DNA of 64,000 nt from Ectothiorhodospira lacustris (GCF_022227845.1 NZ_JAJNQN010000006.1:98491-162490), one strand, 5' to 3'. Positions 9,152-17,584 are shown, counted from the first letter of the stretch. Notes: generated by a model from the sequence alone, not told the origin. Translations and numbers: made by a program.

Positions 9152-9471
9152 GGGAATGATGGGTAATCCGGTTCAGGACATTCCCGGTTCACCCCGGGAC
9201 TGCAACGGATAAACCTTCTGAGCGAACAGGATATTCTATGCCCAAAGGGATGAAGAAGTAACCAACAGGGTCCATCAGAAGGCACCTGCCACGACATTGA
9301 CCCGTTTGCGCGACGCCCCCATCATGGACCTCGGGGTGCGGACAGATGCTCCGGGCCAAGGATACCTCCCATGGCCCTGGCCCAAGGCGATCTTGAGTAG
9401 CTTGAACCGTTATCCTGCCTCTATTTTGAGGCCTGATGATGCAAACCATCGTGGTGCGCTAACCCATCCTG

Positions 9472-10092
9472 ATGTCCATGCCAGCCTCTGCAGCCCCATG
9501 GGGAAAACTCACCGGCGTATGCCTGCCTGTGGGCATGATAGCCATTTCCCTGCTGTTGGCCGCCTTTGGCAGCCTGGAGGCGCTGAGCTATGAGAGGGGA
9601 TTGCTCCTCCATGAGCCGTGGCGACTGGCCACCGCTCACCTGACCCATCTTGGCATGGCGCATCTGGCGATGAATGCAGTCGGGCTGATGCTGATCTGGA
9701 TGCTGTTGGGAGATGCGATGCCGGTGGGCCGCTGGTTGCTGACTGTTGTCCTCAGCGCCGCGGGGATCAACCTGGGGCTCTGGCTGCTATCCCCTGACAT
9801 CACATGGTATGTGGGGCTCTCCGGTGTCCTGCACGGCATGTGGGCGGCAGCGGCGTGGACCCGGGCGCGAGCACGGCCCTGGTCCGGTTATGTCCTGCTG
9901 TCAGTGCTGATTCTCAAGCTGGCTGTAGAACAGTGTTCCCCGGGCGCCGGCGCGACGGCCATGCCGATGGGTGGGGAAGTGGTGATCGAGGCCCACCTTT
10001 ACGGCGCCTTGGCGGGCCTGTTAGCGGGCCTTTTCCCGTCAAAGGGAAAAGGCCCGAGATGGCCGGATCCGCCCGGTGTTATCGGGCGCTGA
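9472..10092 (+). CDS. rrtA: Rhombosortase (rhomboid-family intramembrane serine protease for GlyGly-CTERM proteins)
   Basis: This 206-residue protein has about six hydrophobic helices. Rhomboid features are H-L-G-M-A-H-L-A-M-N near residues 59-68, the nucleophile motif G-L-S-G-V-L-H-G with Ser117, and a C-terminal E-A-H-L-Y-G-A with His175 as the likely dyad partner. The short length and the G-L-S-G-V-L-H-G form match rhombosortases, which cleave C-terminal GlyGly-CTERM anchors. Its candidate substrate, a protease with such a tail, is encoded 430 bp away. ATGs at 9472 and 9478 are both possible and no strong ribosome site is visible. Its end overlaps the convergent lipoprotein gene by 14 bp. 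Confidence 0.88.
   Translation: MSMPASAAPWGKLTGVCLPVGMIAISLLLAAFGSLEALSYERGLLLHEPWRLATAHLTHLGMAHLAMNAVGLMLIWMLLGDAMPVGRWLLTVVLSAAGINLGLWLLSPDITWYVGLSGVLHGMWAAAAWTRARARPWSGYVLLSVLILKLAVEQCSPGAGATAMPMGGEVVIEAHLYGALAGLLAGLFPSKGKGPRWPDPPGVIGR
10026..10055. other. Strong perfect hairpin inside the 3' end of the rhombosortase gene
   Basis: A 12-bp perfect inverted repeat (GGGCCTTTTCCC at 10026-10037 and its complement at 10044-10055) encloses a 6-nt loop. It lies near the convergent gene ends, but no T-run follows on either strand. It could stall transcription or protect the 3' end. It encodes L-F-P-S-K-G-K-G-P near the rhombosortase C-terminus, so it may also be partly coding constraint. Confidence 0.6.
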
Positions 10093-10528
10093 ACACCCAG
10101 CGATCCCCATTTTCCCATTCCAGTACCAGACGGTCTGCTTCCACATGGTATCGGGACACCCGTTGCAGGGCGGCCAGATAGCGCGGCTCCAGGTTGCGAT
10201 GGGCTGGATCATCGATGACACAGCGGGCACGGGTGCTGCGAGACGGTCCGATGCTGAGCTGCTGCCCGTCGATCCTGACCGCCCCGTGCCATCGGTTGCA
10301 GGCTACCTGTCCGTGGGCGGTCTCGTCCTCTGCGGTCAGGATCAGGGTGAAGGGAGCGATCCGTGCATCGGGCTGCCAGCGCAGGGCCTGCTCTTCCACC
10401 ATGCTCAATTGCCACTGGTTGAACAGGGGATTTGTCTGCATGGACCCGGATTCCTTCTGGTGGGCGGCACAGCCGCTCACCAGAAGGAGGGCCATGACCA
10501 TGGTCGGGAATATTGATGCGCGCATCAT
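10079..10528 (-). CDS. META-domain (HslJ-like) lipoprotein
   Basis: This 149-residue protein begins with a lipoprotein signal peptide whose lipobox L-L-L-V-S-G-C ends at about residue 20, with Ala at +2, so outer-membrane sorting is expected. The mature part has the META/HslJ fold pattern, including A-C-N-R-W-H-G and L-S-I-G-P-S-R-S-T-R-A-R-C. HslJ-type proteins are linked to stress resistance, but their biochemistry is unclear. ATG at 10528 overlaps the TGA of the upstream protease gene, indicating coupling. ATG at 10537 is also in frame with AAGGAG only 3 nt upstream. Shared transcription with the protease suggests a common envelope role. Confidence 0.75.
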   Translation of the reverse strand: MMRASIFPTMVMALLLVSGCAAHQKESGSMQTNPLFNQWQLSMVEEQALRWQPDARIAPFTLILTAEDETAHGQVACNRWHGAVRIDGQQLSIGPSRSTRARCVIDDPAHRNLEPRYLAALQRVSRYHVEADRLVLEWENGDRWVFSAR

Positions 10529-11565
10529 GACATCCATGATCTCCTTCTGCCGCCGGAGGCCCCTGCCGACAGCAGGGCCTTGCCCAGTACCAGCAGCACC
10601 AGCAGACCGATCACAACCGGTGACATGGCCCCGCCACCGCCCCGGGATGATCCCTCATCTTCCTGGGTGTAGAAGGTGATCCAGTCGCTGAAACGGGAGA
10701 CACGGGTATAGACACCGGGATAGTACGGCTTGGCGCAGCCTTCTCCCCAACTGGTCACCCCTGCCAGCAGGTAACTGGTGCCATCGCTTGAACGGACCGC
10801 CAGAGGGCCGCCGCTGTCACCCTGACAGGTATCCCTGCCGCCGCCCTGGTAACCGGCACAGAACATGTTGTCGGTGATGTCCCCATCCATGTACTGCATG
10901 TCCGTCATGCAACTGGCATTGTCCAGAATGGGTACCAGTGCCTTTTGCAGGAGGGTGGGAAAGATGCGGATGAATTCCGAGCCTTCCTGCCGTTCCCCCG
11001 TGGAGCCCCAACCACTGATCAGACCCAGAGTGGCGGGCGCCGCCACAATCCTTTCGTTGGCGGGGGTCACCAGGTCAATGGGCAGGCAGGCGGGGCATGT
11101 CACCGGCTCTTCGACAAAAAGGAGGGCAATATCGTTATCGTTGCCGGCTGGATCATAATCCGGGTGAATGATCAGGCGCGCCACATTCCTGATGATGGCG
11201 GCATCGGCGTGAAGGAGGTCATTGATTCCCGCCACGATAGAAAGGTCTTGCGGAAACGGGATATCGAAAAGGGTGCCTTCGTCGGTGTAGTTATCGAAAC
11301 AATGGGCGGCAGAGACGATCCACTGGGGTGTGATCAGGGTGCCGCCACATTGGGTCTGGGCGAAGAGATCCCTGGCCTCCTCGGGGCCCCTGACCACCCC
11401 GATCTGCCAGGGAATCTCGCCGCTTCTGACTGCCTCGCCACCGATGATTCTGGAACCGGGCTGCCCCGCCGAAACCGAAGCCACCCAGCCCGTCAATGCG
11501 ACGGCCAAGAGCATTGGTAGCCACCATCCTGCATTGCCGCATTGCCTGAATATGAGGTTTTTCAA
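10525..11565 (-). CDS. Secreted trypsin-like serine protease (S1 family) with GlyGly-CTERM sorting tail
   Basis: This 346-residue protein has a signal peptide (about 1-33) and an activation site R39/I-I-G-G. The catalytic triad is His88 (S-A-A-H-C), Asp145 (N-D-I-A-L-L) and Ser251 (G-D-S-G-G-P). Asp245, six residues before Ser251, predicts cleavage after Arg or Lys. The C-terminus has S-S-R-G-G-G-G, a hydrophobic stretch (about 316-333) and R-R-R, the GlyGly-CTERM layout processed by rhombosortase. The enzyme is probably exported by Sec, sorted through type II secretion and cut at the glycines. The rhombosortase gene is next door, strongly supporting the pair. Confidence 0.92.
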   Translation of the reverse strand: MKNLIFRQCGNAGWWLPMLLAVALTGWVASVSAGQPGSRIIGGEAVRSGEIPWQIGVVRGPEEARDLFAQTQCGGTLITPQWIVSAAHCFDNYTDEGTLFDIPFPQDLSIVAGINDLLHADAAIIRNVARLIIHPDYDPAGNDNDIALLFVEEPVTCPACLPIDLVTPANERIVAAPATLGLISGWGSTGERQEGSEFIRIFPTLLQKALVPILDNASCMTDMQYMDGDITDNMFCAGYQGGGRDTCQGDSGGPLAVRSSDGTSYLLAGVTSWGEGCAKPYYPGVYTRVSRFSDWITFYTQEDEGSSRGGGGAMSPVVIGLLVLLVLGKALLSAGASGGRRRSWMS

Positions 11566-11581
11566 CTGTCGTTTTCTCCGC

Positions 11582-11668
11582 CGTCACTCCCGCGAAAGCG
11601 GGAGCCCAGAATTCAAAATTGTCAGTCTATCACTGGATTCCCGCTTTCGCGGGAATGACGGGTAATCC
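11582..11668. repeat. Family A palindromic repeat, right direct-repeat copy flanking the rhombosortase block
   Basis: This 87-bp element differs from 9065-9151 at three positions and has the same orientation. Its two half-units form hairpins. It begins 17 bp upstream of the protease start codon and extends into the 3' end of the adjacent GT4 gene, supplying that gene's last codons and stop. Confidence 0.88.
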
Positions 11669-12815
11669 CGCGGCTCAGGACATGCTCAGGCCCCGTCCCA
11701 GGACCCACCCCCATGACCGCCAGATAGCGCTCGGCACTTACCCGTGCCCGATATTCCGCCACCGCCGCCCGGATCTCATCGGCCGGCAACGGCGCCTCCA
11801 GCGTCCTGACCATGGCATCCTCCAGGGCGGCCACATCCCCCACCGGCACCAGCGGCCCGTATCGCCCGTCCCGCAGGATCTCCCGTGGTCCGCTGCGACA
11901 GTCCGTGGACACCACCGGCAGCCCCAGTGCCATGGCCTCGGTGAGGGCATTGGGAGAACCTTCCCAGGCCGACGACAGCACGAACAGGCGCGCCCGGCTC
12001 AGCCAGGCATAGGGGTTGGGGGCAAAACCGGGCATCAGCACCCGGTCTGCCACACCCAGTGAGCGGGCCAGGGCCGTCAGGGCTTCCCGATCCCCGCCTT
12101 CCCCCAGGATGATCAACCGCGCTGGCCGCCGCCCCCGCACCCCGGCAAAGGCCCGCAGCAGGGTGGGAAAGTCTTTTTGCCGGGTGAGTCGCCCCATGCC
12201 GATGATCACCGGATCACCTCCATCCTCTAGCCAGGGATGAGGGGCGGGCTCGGCGGCCAGGGTTTCCAGGTCGGGGGTGATCACCGGGTTGCGCACCACA
12301 TGCACCTTCTCTTCGGGCAGGCCGGTGATCCCGCGCACATCATCGGCCACCCCCCGGGACACCGCGATGATGCCGTCCGCCAGGGGATAGAGCCGACGCA
12401 TGGGGCGGTAACGCATCCACTTTCGCAATCCCGAACGCGCCTCCAGTGCCTCCGACAGGGTGGTACCCAGGCGGATAAAGACGCGAGTGTCCACGCCGGC
12501 CAGCCGTCGGGCCTTGAGCGCCGCCCGACCGGCCCGATCCTTGGCGGCCAACAGCAGGACCGGGCGGTGTTCCCGTAAGTAGCGGGCCAGGGGTGCGATG
12601 CTCAGGGCGCTGTGGCGGGTGCCCAGGCGGATGATGTTGACGGTCTCCGGCAGCGCCTGCAGATGCCGGCTTTCCTCGCGGATCAGTACCAGATCAATGG
12701 ACAGGCCCATGCCCGTCAGTTCCCGGACCAGGTTCAGCACCATGCGTTCGACGCCGCCCTCGCCGGAGAGGGAGATGAGAATGGCCAGATGAGGTGAGGA
12801 GAGATCGCGTTTCAC
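11622..12815 (-). CDS. GT4-family glycosyltransferase, last gene of the minus-strand glycan cluster
   Basis: This 397-residue protein has a GT-B fold. The N-terminal domain carries G-G-V-E-R-M near residue 20. The C-terminal domain has G-M-G-R-L-T-R-Q-K-D-F near 215, S-S-A-W-E-G-S-P-N-A-L-T-E-A-M-A-L-G near 305 (the E-x7-E region) and T-D-C-R-S-G-P-R-E-I-L. It transfers a sugar from a nucleotide donor in the cytoplasm, but the sugar is not predictable. The GTG start shares bases with the preceding gene's TGA (GTGA). The last 13 residues, about T-R-H-S-R-E-S-G-N-P-V-I-D, are encoded by the family A repeat, so the original C-terminus seems to have been replaced. Confidence 0.85.
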   Translation of the reverse strand: MKRDLSSPHLAILISLSGEGGVERMVLNLVRELTGMGLSIDLVLIREESRHLQALPETVNIIRLGTRHSALSIAPLARYLREHRPVLLLAAKDRAGRAALKARRLAGVDTRVFIRLGTTLSEALEARSGLRKWMRYRPMRRLYPLADGIIAVSRGVADDVRGITGLPEEKVHVVRNPVITPDLETLAAEPAPHPWLEDGGDPVIIGMGRLTRQKDFPTLLRAFAGVRGRRPARLIILGEGGDREALTALARSLGVADRVLMPGFAPNPYAWLSRARLFVLSSAWEGSPNALTEAMALGLPVVSTDCRSGPREILRDGRYGPLVPVGDVAALEDAMVRTLEAPLPADEIRAAVAEYRARVSAERYLAVMGVGPGTGPEHVLSRGITRHSRESGNPVID

Positions 12816-13924
12816 AGTCCCATGGCCTCCCGGTACGCCCTGGCGCTATCGGCGACCCGATATCGGGTCACCGCACTTTTCAGGGTCCGCGGGTCTGCGG
12901 GATGATCCAGGCAATGACCAATGCTCGTTGCCATGGCCTGTGCATCCCCCACGTCCACCAGTCTGCCGAGGCGTCCTCCGTCCAACACCTCCCGGGGACC
13001 GCTGGGGCAATCGGTGGATACCACCGGGATGCCCAGGGCCATGGCCTCGATCAGTGCCACCGGCATGCCTTCCCAGCGGGAGGCATGGGCAAAGACCCTC
13101 GCCCGGCTTAGGCAGGCATACGGATTGCCCACGAACCCGGGCAGACTCACCCGGTCGGCGATGCCCAGATCTCGGCCCAGAGCTTCCAGAGTAGGCCTTT
13201 CCCGGCCCTCGCCCAGAATCATCAGCCGGGCCGGGCGCTGTTTCAGCACCAGGGCAAAGGCCCGCAGCAGGGTGGCGTAATCCTTGCGTCGGGACAACTC
13301 TCCGATGGCCACCACCCAGGGATCGTCACCGTCCATGTCCACGGGCAGGGCGGTCGGATCGGCGGCCAGCGATTCCAGATCGTCACGGATGATGGGGCTG
13401 GGCACCACCTGCAGGCGGGTGATTCGCTGACCTGAAATCTGTCGCAGATCCTCTGCGCAACCGTGAGAGGGGACCAGCACCCCGTCGGCCCGGGGATACA
13501 GATGACGGATAGAGAGCCGTTGCCGCCATCGTTCCAGTGGCTTGCGATCCGCCAGATTGACGGAGACGGTCGTGCCCACCCGCACATATACCCGGGTATC
13601 CACGCCCGCCAGGGCACGGGCCAGGATGGCGGTACGATTGACCCGGTCCTTGTCGGTGAGCAGCACCAAAGGCTGGTGCCGCCGCAGATAGCCCACCAGG
13701 GCCGGCAGGGACGTGCTCACATGGGCGCGGCCCAGGGGCACGATCCGCAGGCCCAGCGGGGGATCAGGCAGGTGGGGACCATGACCCTCAAGGGTGAGCA
13801 GATCCACCGACAGCCCCTGATCCACCAGGGCCGGCAGCAGGTTGCCCATGATGCGGTCAACCCCACTGTGGCCGGAGGTGGCGAGGAATACCGCCAATTT
13901 TCGGGATGGGGAGCCCGGGATCAT
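12812..13924 (-). CDS. GT4-family glycosyltransferase
   Basis: This 370-residue protein is a paralogue of its neighbour: S-G-V-D-R-I-M-G near the N-terminus, G-E-L-S-R-R-K-D-Y near 210, A-S-R-W-E-G-M-P-V-A-L-I-E-A-M-A-L-G near 300, then T-D-C-P-S-G-P-R-E-V-L. The start is taken at 13924, where ATG overlaps the TGA of the upstream GT2 gene. A longer frame to 14026 exists but would overlap that gene by more than 100 bp with unconserved sequence. The three tightly coupled genes 14856-11622 form one transcription unit assembling a surface polysaccharide. The specific sugar is unknown. Confidence 0.87.
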   Translation of the reverse strand: MIPGSPSRKLAVFLATSGHSGVDRIMGNLLPALVDQGLSVDLLTLEGHGPHLPDPPLGLRIVPLGRAHVSTSLPALVGYLRRHQPLVLLTDKDRVNRTAILARALAGVDTRVYVRVGTTVSVNLADRKPLERWRQRLSIRHLYPRADGVLVPSHGCAEDLRQISGQRITRLQVVPSPIIRDDLESLAADPTALPVDMDGDDPWVVAIGELSRRKDYATLLRAFALVLKQRPARLMILGEGRERPTLEALGRDLGIADRVSLPGFVGNPYACLSRARVFAHASRWEGMPVALIEAMALGIPVVSTDCPSGPREVLDGGRLGRLVDVGDAQAMATSIGHCLDHPADPRTLKSAVTRYRVADSARAYREAMGL

Positions 13925-14856
13925 CGTCTGATTCCCCGCAGTTTGGCCTTGAGTATGTCCAGAATGTATAAGCTGGTGGCTTTGGGTAGTGCCATGTACC
14001 ACCAGTGTCGTTTCCAGCAATGGCATTTTTGTTCGTCAATTGGGATACGGGCGTGAAGGGCAAAGCGAAGGTACTGAATATGGAGACGGAACAGTTGCTT
14101 TGGTAAATGATGCTCTTTGTGTAAAGTGATTTCTTCCTGGTAATACAGCGTGAATCCTTGGGGATTGCGAAAACGATAATTGAATCTGTTTGCGCTGATG
14201 CCATCCGGCGCATGGCGGTTGATCTGTACTGGAGTGTTACTGAAGCGAATCATGTATTCATGAGCCATACGGCGCAATATAAGAGTCGGGCGCATATGAC
14301 GCTCGCCGGGAAATCTGGGATAGGGATATTTTCTGAGCACCTCAATCCTCAGTGCTTCCCTGCGCTCACCATTCATGCGGCAATGACGGAATATATCCAG
14401 ATAATTTGAATCCATGAAATCTTTCGGATAGGGGTCCCCGGATAATCTGCCCTCTTCATTCAGGCAGATTCCCGCGACACCCGCAAATTTTTCCCGAATG
14501 TCCTGTGGGATATTTTTCCAGTATTTCCAGAGCTGCTTCAGGGCATCAGGTAATAGGGAATCGTCGGAATCGAGAGTGATGAAAAGCTTTCCACGCGCCA
14601 GCTTTAGAGCATGGTTATGAGCGGCATGCTTGCCCTGGTTTTCTTGCCATGCGTAGGTGATGGGGAAGGGGGCAGTTACCTGCCAGGTTTTCACCAAGTC
14701 CATGGTGTTATCTTGGGATCCGTCATCAATGATGATGACTTCAAGATTATTGTAGGTTGAGTCCTGAATGCTTTTTAAAGTCCTTGCCAAAGTGTGGGCG
14801 CGATTATAGGTTGGTATGAATATGCTGAAGTCGGGTTGAGTTTTTATTGAGGCCAT
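13921..14856 (-). CDS. GT2-family glycosyltransferase
   Basis: This 311-residue protein has a GT-A fold. Motifs are F-S-I-F-I-P-T-Y-N-R at residues 10-19, V-I-I-I-D-D-G-S near 40, N-Q-G-K-H-A-A-H-N near 73 and the metal-binding L-D-S-D-D-S near 97. It is a processive or priming-type inverting sugar transferase of the cytoplasmic face. The gene is visibly AT-richer than its neighbours and uses more A/T-ending codons, suggesting a separate acquisition. It heads a coupled operon with the two GT4 genes that follow. Confidence 0.9.
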   Translation of the reverse strand: MASIKTQPDFSIFIPTYNRAHTLARTLKSIQDSTYNNLEVIIIDDGSQDNTMDLVKTWQVTAPFPITYAWQENQGKHAAHNHALKLARGKLFITLDSDDSLLPDALKQLWKYWKNIPQDIREKFAGVAGICLNEEGRLSGDPYPKDFMDSNYLDIFRHCRMNGERREALRIEVLRKYPYPRFPGERHMRPTLILRRMAHEYMIRFSNTPVQINRHAPDGISANRFNYRFRNPQGFTLYYQEEITLHKEHHLPKQLFRLHIQYLRFALHARIPIDEQKCHCWKRHWWYMALPKATSLYILDILKAKLRGIRR

Positions 14857-15199
14857 ATTATAGGTCTTTGGCAGATGCGGCTCTAGGCATTATCTGAAAA
14901 GTAAGATCGGAAGCAACGGGTAATGCAGACGAGACAGATTGCGGTGCTGAGACTCCTGGTGAGCTTGGGGCATCGGGTCTCACACACCGAATCTCTTTCA
15001 AGCAGGCGATGGCTCTTGTCGTACACCGACTTACCATTGTGGACTCCTGTGATCACATCCACATGCTGGATCGGGTCCAGGTGGTTGCCCATAGCCACTG
15101 GGATCAATTGTCCCGGTCGTGTCAGAATTCCCAGAAGCTGGGCCAGTGGCGCAGGAACTTGGAAACCCGGCATCACATGCGCTAGCGAAACACCTTCGC
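14857..15199. other. 343-bp stretch without a recognisable gene
   Basis: The stretch lies between the GT2 and Stealth genes. A minus-strand frame stays open across it (14883-15284), but its first third overlaps the Stealth gene and the translation matches no family I recognise. It may be remnant coding DNA or the leader and promoter of the GT2 operon. No repeat of families A or B is present. Confidence 0.4.
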
Positions 15200-16141
15200 T
15201 CAGCTCTCTTGCAGGCATTCGCGCAAGAGTGTTTCGATCTGTTTCTGGAGGTGAACTGGCATCATATCCAGTGACTGAACACAAAGCGATGTGACCCTCT
15301 CATTCCTACGACAGCGTTCGATGCGTTGTAGGATTTCATCCTCGTCGTGGTGAGCATGGATGTACTCCCAGTCATTCGGCCCCTTTGTGGCCCGGTCTTG
15401 CAAAAACCCGGCATTGGCCAGCAAAGCCGCCGGGAAGAACACCTCCCTGCAGCGAAATCGATGGACGATGTTCCTCTCCATACGACCGTCATGCTCGATC
15501 ACGTCCCGAGTAAAACCCAGAACGAACGGGTAGGGTGCATGTGCGAGCATGAACATGCGCTTCCTACCAAGGATGGACTGTTCTCCACGCACACCCACAT
15601 AGCCATCACGCTTTGGTGTATTGGTGATCCAGCGTAGAAGTTGGAGCAGTTTCTTGACCGTGTAGCGTTCCTGAAACCGCCCCCGCCATCGCACACCGTT
15701 GTCGTCGAAATAGTCTTGCTCCCGGGTTGGTCGCAACAGGAATATATCGTCGTTAAAATAGAGATAACGCTCGGACAATTCGGGTATGCGATGGAGCATC
15801 GTCTCGATGGTCGTTGAATTGAATGTGGGCAGAACCTGTTCATGCCCGGCAAAGATGGTCTTGTGATCGACCAGTACCACGTTGTAGTGCCGGGCCTCAT
15901 CTTCCGTGAGCCATTTGGGGCGCTGATCATCCGTGACAAGGAAGATCCGCCGGATCCACGGGGCATTTCGACGGATCAGGCGGATGCAGTAATACAGCTC
16001 GAACCGGGAGTCCCACCGGGTATTCGCCGTGCCGGGGTGGGGTTGCGCTTCGTGCCCCTCCATCTCCGTCAGCCACCACTCCCGTTTTGCGCGATGCGCC
16101 GGGTCCGCCCCATCCACCCAGGTGATGACCGCGTCCACCAT
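15200..16141 (-). CDS. Stealth-family capsular polysaccharide phosphotransferase
   Basis: This 313-residue protein has the conserved regions of the Stealth family in order: D-A-V-I-T-W-V-D-G-A-D at residues 3-13 (CR1), then R-F-E-L-Y-Y-C-I-R through A-P-W-I-R-R-I-F-L-V-T-D-D-Q near 45-73, F-N-S-T-T-I-E-T-M-L-H-R-I-P-E-L near 107-122, then Y-L-Y-F-N-D-D-I-F-L near 126. A His-rich C-terminal part follows. Family members transfer sugar-1-phosphate units when building phosphodiester-linked capsules or exopolysaccharides. Flanking glycosyltransferases point to such a polymer here. No capsule export (ABC or Wza-type) genes are in the window. Confidence 0.92.
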   Translation of the reverse strand: MVDAVITWVDGADPAHRAKREWWLTEMEGHEAQPHPGTANTRWDSRFELYYCIRLIRRNAPWIRRIFLVTDDQRPKWLTEDEARHYNVVLVDHKTIFAGHEQVLPTFNSTTIETMLHRIPELSERYLYFNDDIFLLRPTREQDYFDDNGVRWRGRFQERYTVKKLLQLLRWITNTPKRDGYVGVRGEQSILGRKRMFMLAHAPYPFVLGFTRDVIEHDGRMERNIVHRFRCREVFFPAALLANAGFLQDRATKGPNDWEYIHAHHDEDEILQRIERCRRNERVTSLCVQSLDMMPVHLQKQIETLLRECLQES

Positions 16142-16268
16142 CAGACGGCACCCTCATGGCCTGGCCACTCCGATCGGGTCTTCGGATAGGGGATACTTCG
16201 GGGCGGAAGCTTCAGCCTGAGGCCGCGTCTTGCCTGCAGGCCCGCGGGAAGTCGGGAGAGCCACTGTG

Positions 16269-17417
16269 TCATTCCGGTTCCTTGCCGGTCGATGTGATGA
16301 TGCCTCGGTATTCATGGGGCAGCAATTGTTCCAGATAGGCCTTGGCGATCCTGTCGCTGCGGTAGGCCTTGGCTGCCGCTTGCAGGACGTCGGTAGCGGT
16401 CGGTGTGTCCAGGGCGTGGACCATGGCCGTTGCCAGGGCGGTCGGATCGTTCACGGGGACCAGAGGGCCCAGGCGGCCTTCCTCAAGGATTTCGCGTGGA
16501 CCGTGAGGGCAGTCGGTGGCCACCACCGGGGTGCCGCAGGCCATGGCTTCCACCAGTACGTTGCCGAAGCCTTCCCAATTGGAGCTGAGCACCAACAGTT
16601 TTGCCCTGGCCATGTAGGCATAAGGGTTGTGGGTATTGCCCGGGAGCTTGATGTCGGCCCGTGCGGGCGAGGCCTGGATGCGCCGAGTCAGGGCGTCACG
16701 TTCACTGCCCTCGCCCATTATCAGCAGGCGACAGGGGCGTTGCCGGCAGACCTGTTCGAAGGCTTCGATCAGGGTGATGAACCCTTTCTGGGGTTCCAGA
16801 CGTCCCACCGCAAGTATGACCATCGGCCCGCCGTCGTCGAGCCAAGGTTCCGGGGCGTCGGCGTGTGCCATGTTCGCCAGGGACGGAGTGACGACTGGGT
16901 TGTAGATGACCTGGATGCTGGACCGCGCCAGCCCGGTGAGTTCGGCAAGGTCATCGGCGACCCCGCGCGAGACGGCGATGATGGCATCGGTCCGGACGTA
17001 GTGGGTGGCGATGCGCCGTATGCGCCGATCTCGTTTGTGAGTGGGCAAGTGGTTGAAGGTGCGGGAATAGGTGTTGTGGACGTTGACGGCAATCCGGCAG
17101 GGGTGGCCGGAGAGGCGTCTGGCCCGCAGGCTCAGTACCGTGAGCCGGGTATTGGGGGTGAGGATGGCGTCGGGACGGTGCCGCCCGAGGTATCGGGCCA
17201 GCGCGGGAACTCCCAGCAAGGCATGGGTGGTGGGCAGGGTGTCGATACTGGCGTATTGCCCGATTTGCTTCAGATAGGGGCCTTCCGACCTTTCCAGCAG
17301 GATCCGGCAGTGGATGCCCATGTCGTTGAAGGCGCTGGCCAGATTCAACAGGTTGCGCCCGATGCCGCCGTTCAGGTCGGTGGAGAACAAGGTAACTGTA
17401 GATGTCTGGGGATGCAT
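16269..17417 (-). CDS. GT4-family glycosyltransferase
   Basis: This 382-residue GT-B enzyme has G-G-I-G-R-N-L-L-N at the N-terminus, V-N-V-H-N-T-Y-S-R near 110, A-V-S-R-G-V-A-D-D-L, A-V-G-R-L-E-P-Q-K-G-F near 210, S-S-N-W-E-G-F-G-N-V-L-V-E-A-M-A-C-G near 300 and T-D-C-P-H-G-P-R-E-I-L. It is related to the GT4 pair at 11622-13924, probably by duplication. It is first in the minus-strand cluster and lies 127 bp upstream of the Stealth gene. Its sugar specificity cannot be read from the sequence. Confidence 0.9.
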   Translation of the reverse strand: MHPQTSTVTLFSTDLNGGIGRNLLNLASAFNDMGIHCRILLERSEGPYLKQIGQYASIDTLPTTHALLGVPALARYLGRHRPDAILTPNTRLTVLSLRARRLSGHPCRIAVNVHNTYSRTFNHLPTHKRDRRIRRIATHYVRTDAIIAVSRGVADDLAELTGLARSSIQVIYNPVVTPSLANMAHADAPEPWLDDGGPMVILAVGRLEPQKGFITLIEAFEQVCRQRPCRLLIMGEGSERDALTRRIQASPARADIKLPGNTHNPYAYMARAKLLVLSSNWEGFGNVLVEAMACGTPVVATDCPHGPREILEEGRLGPLVPVNDPTALATAMVHALDTPTATDVLQAAAKAYRSDRIAKAYLEQLLPHEYRGIITSTGKEPE

Positions 17418-17584
17418 GCAAGGAGGGGGTTGCGAAGCCGGTGGCCATTATAGTCCGTGTCCGCTGACAGGGGGCAAGGTGGGAAATCCTGATGCGTTAT
17501 CTTTACCGTGCCTGCAACTTGTGCATTCATGTCCGAAACCGGACCCGATATTTTTACCCGATTTGTGACTGCACTCCATGAGTG

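Noticed and set aside
14883..15284. 133-codon minus-strand frame between GT2 and Stealth genes
   Set aside because: Part of it overlaps the Stealth gene and the rest matches no family I recognise; kept only as an unexplained stretch.
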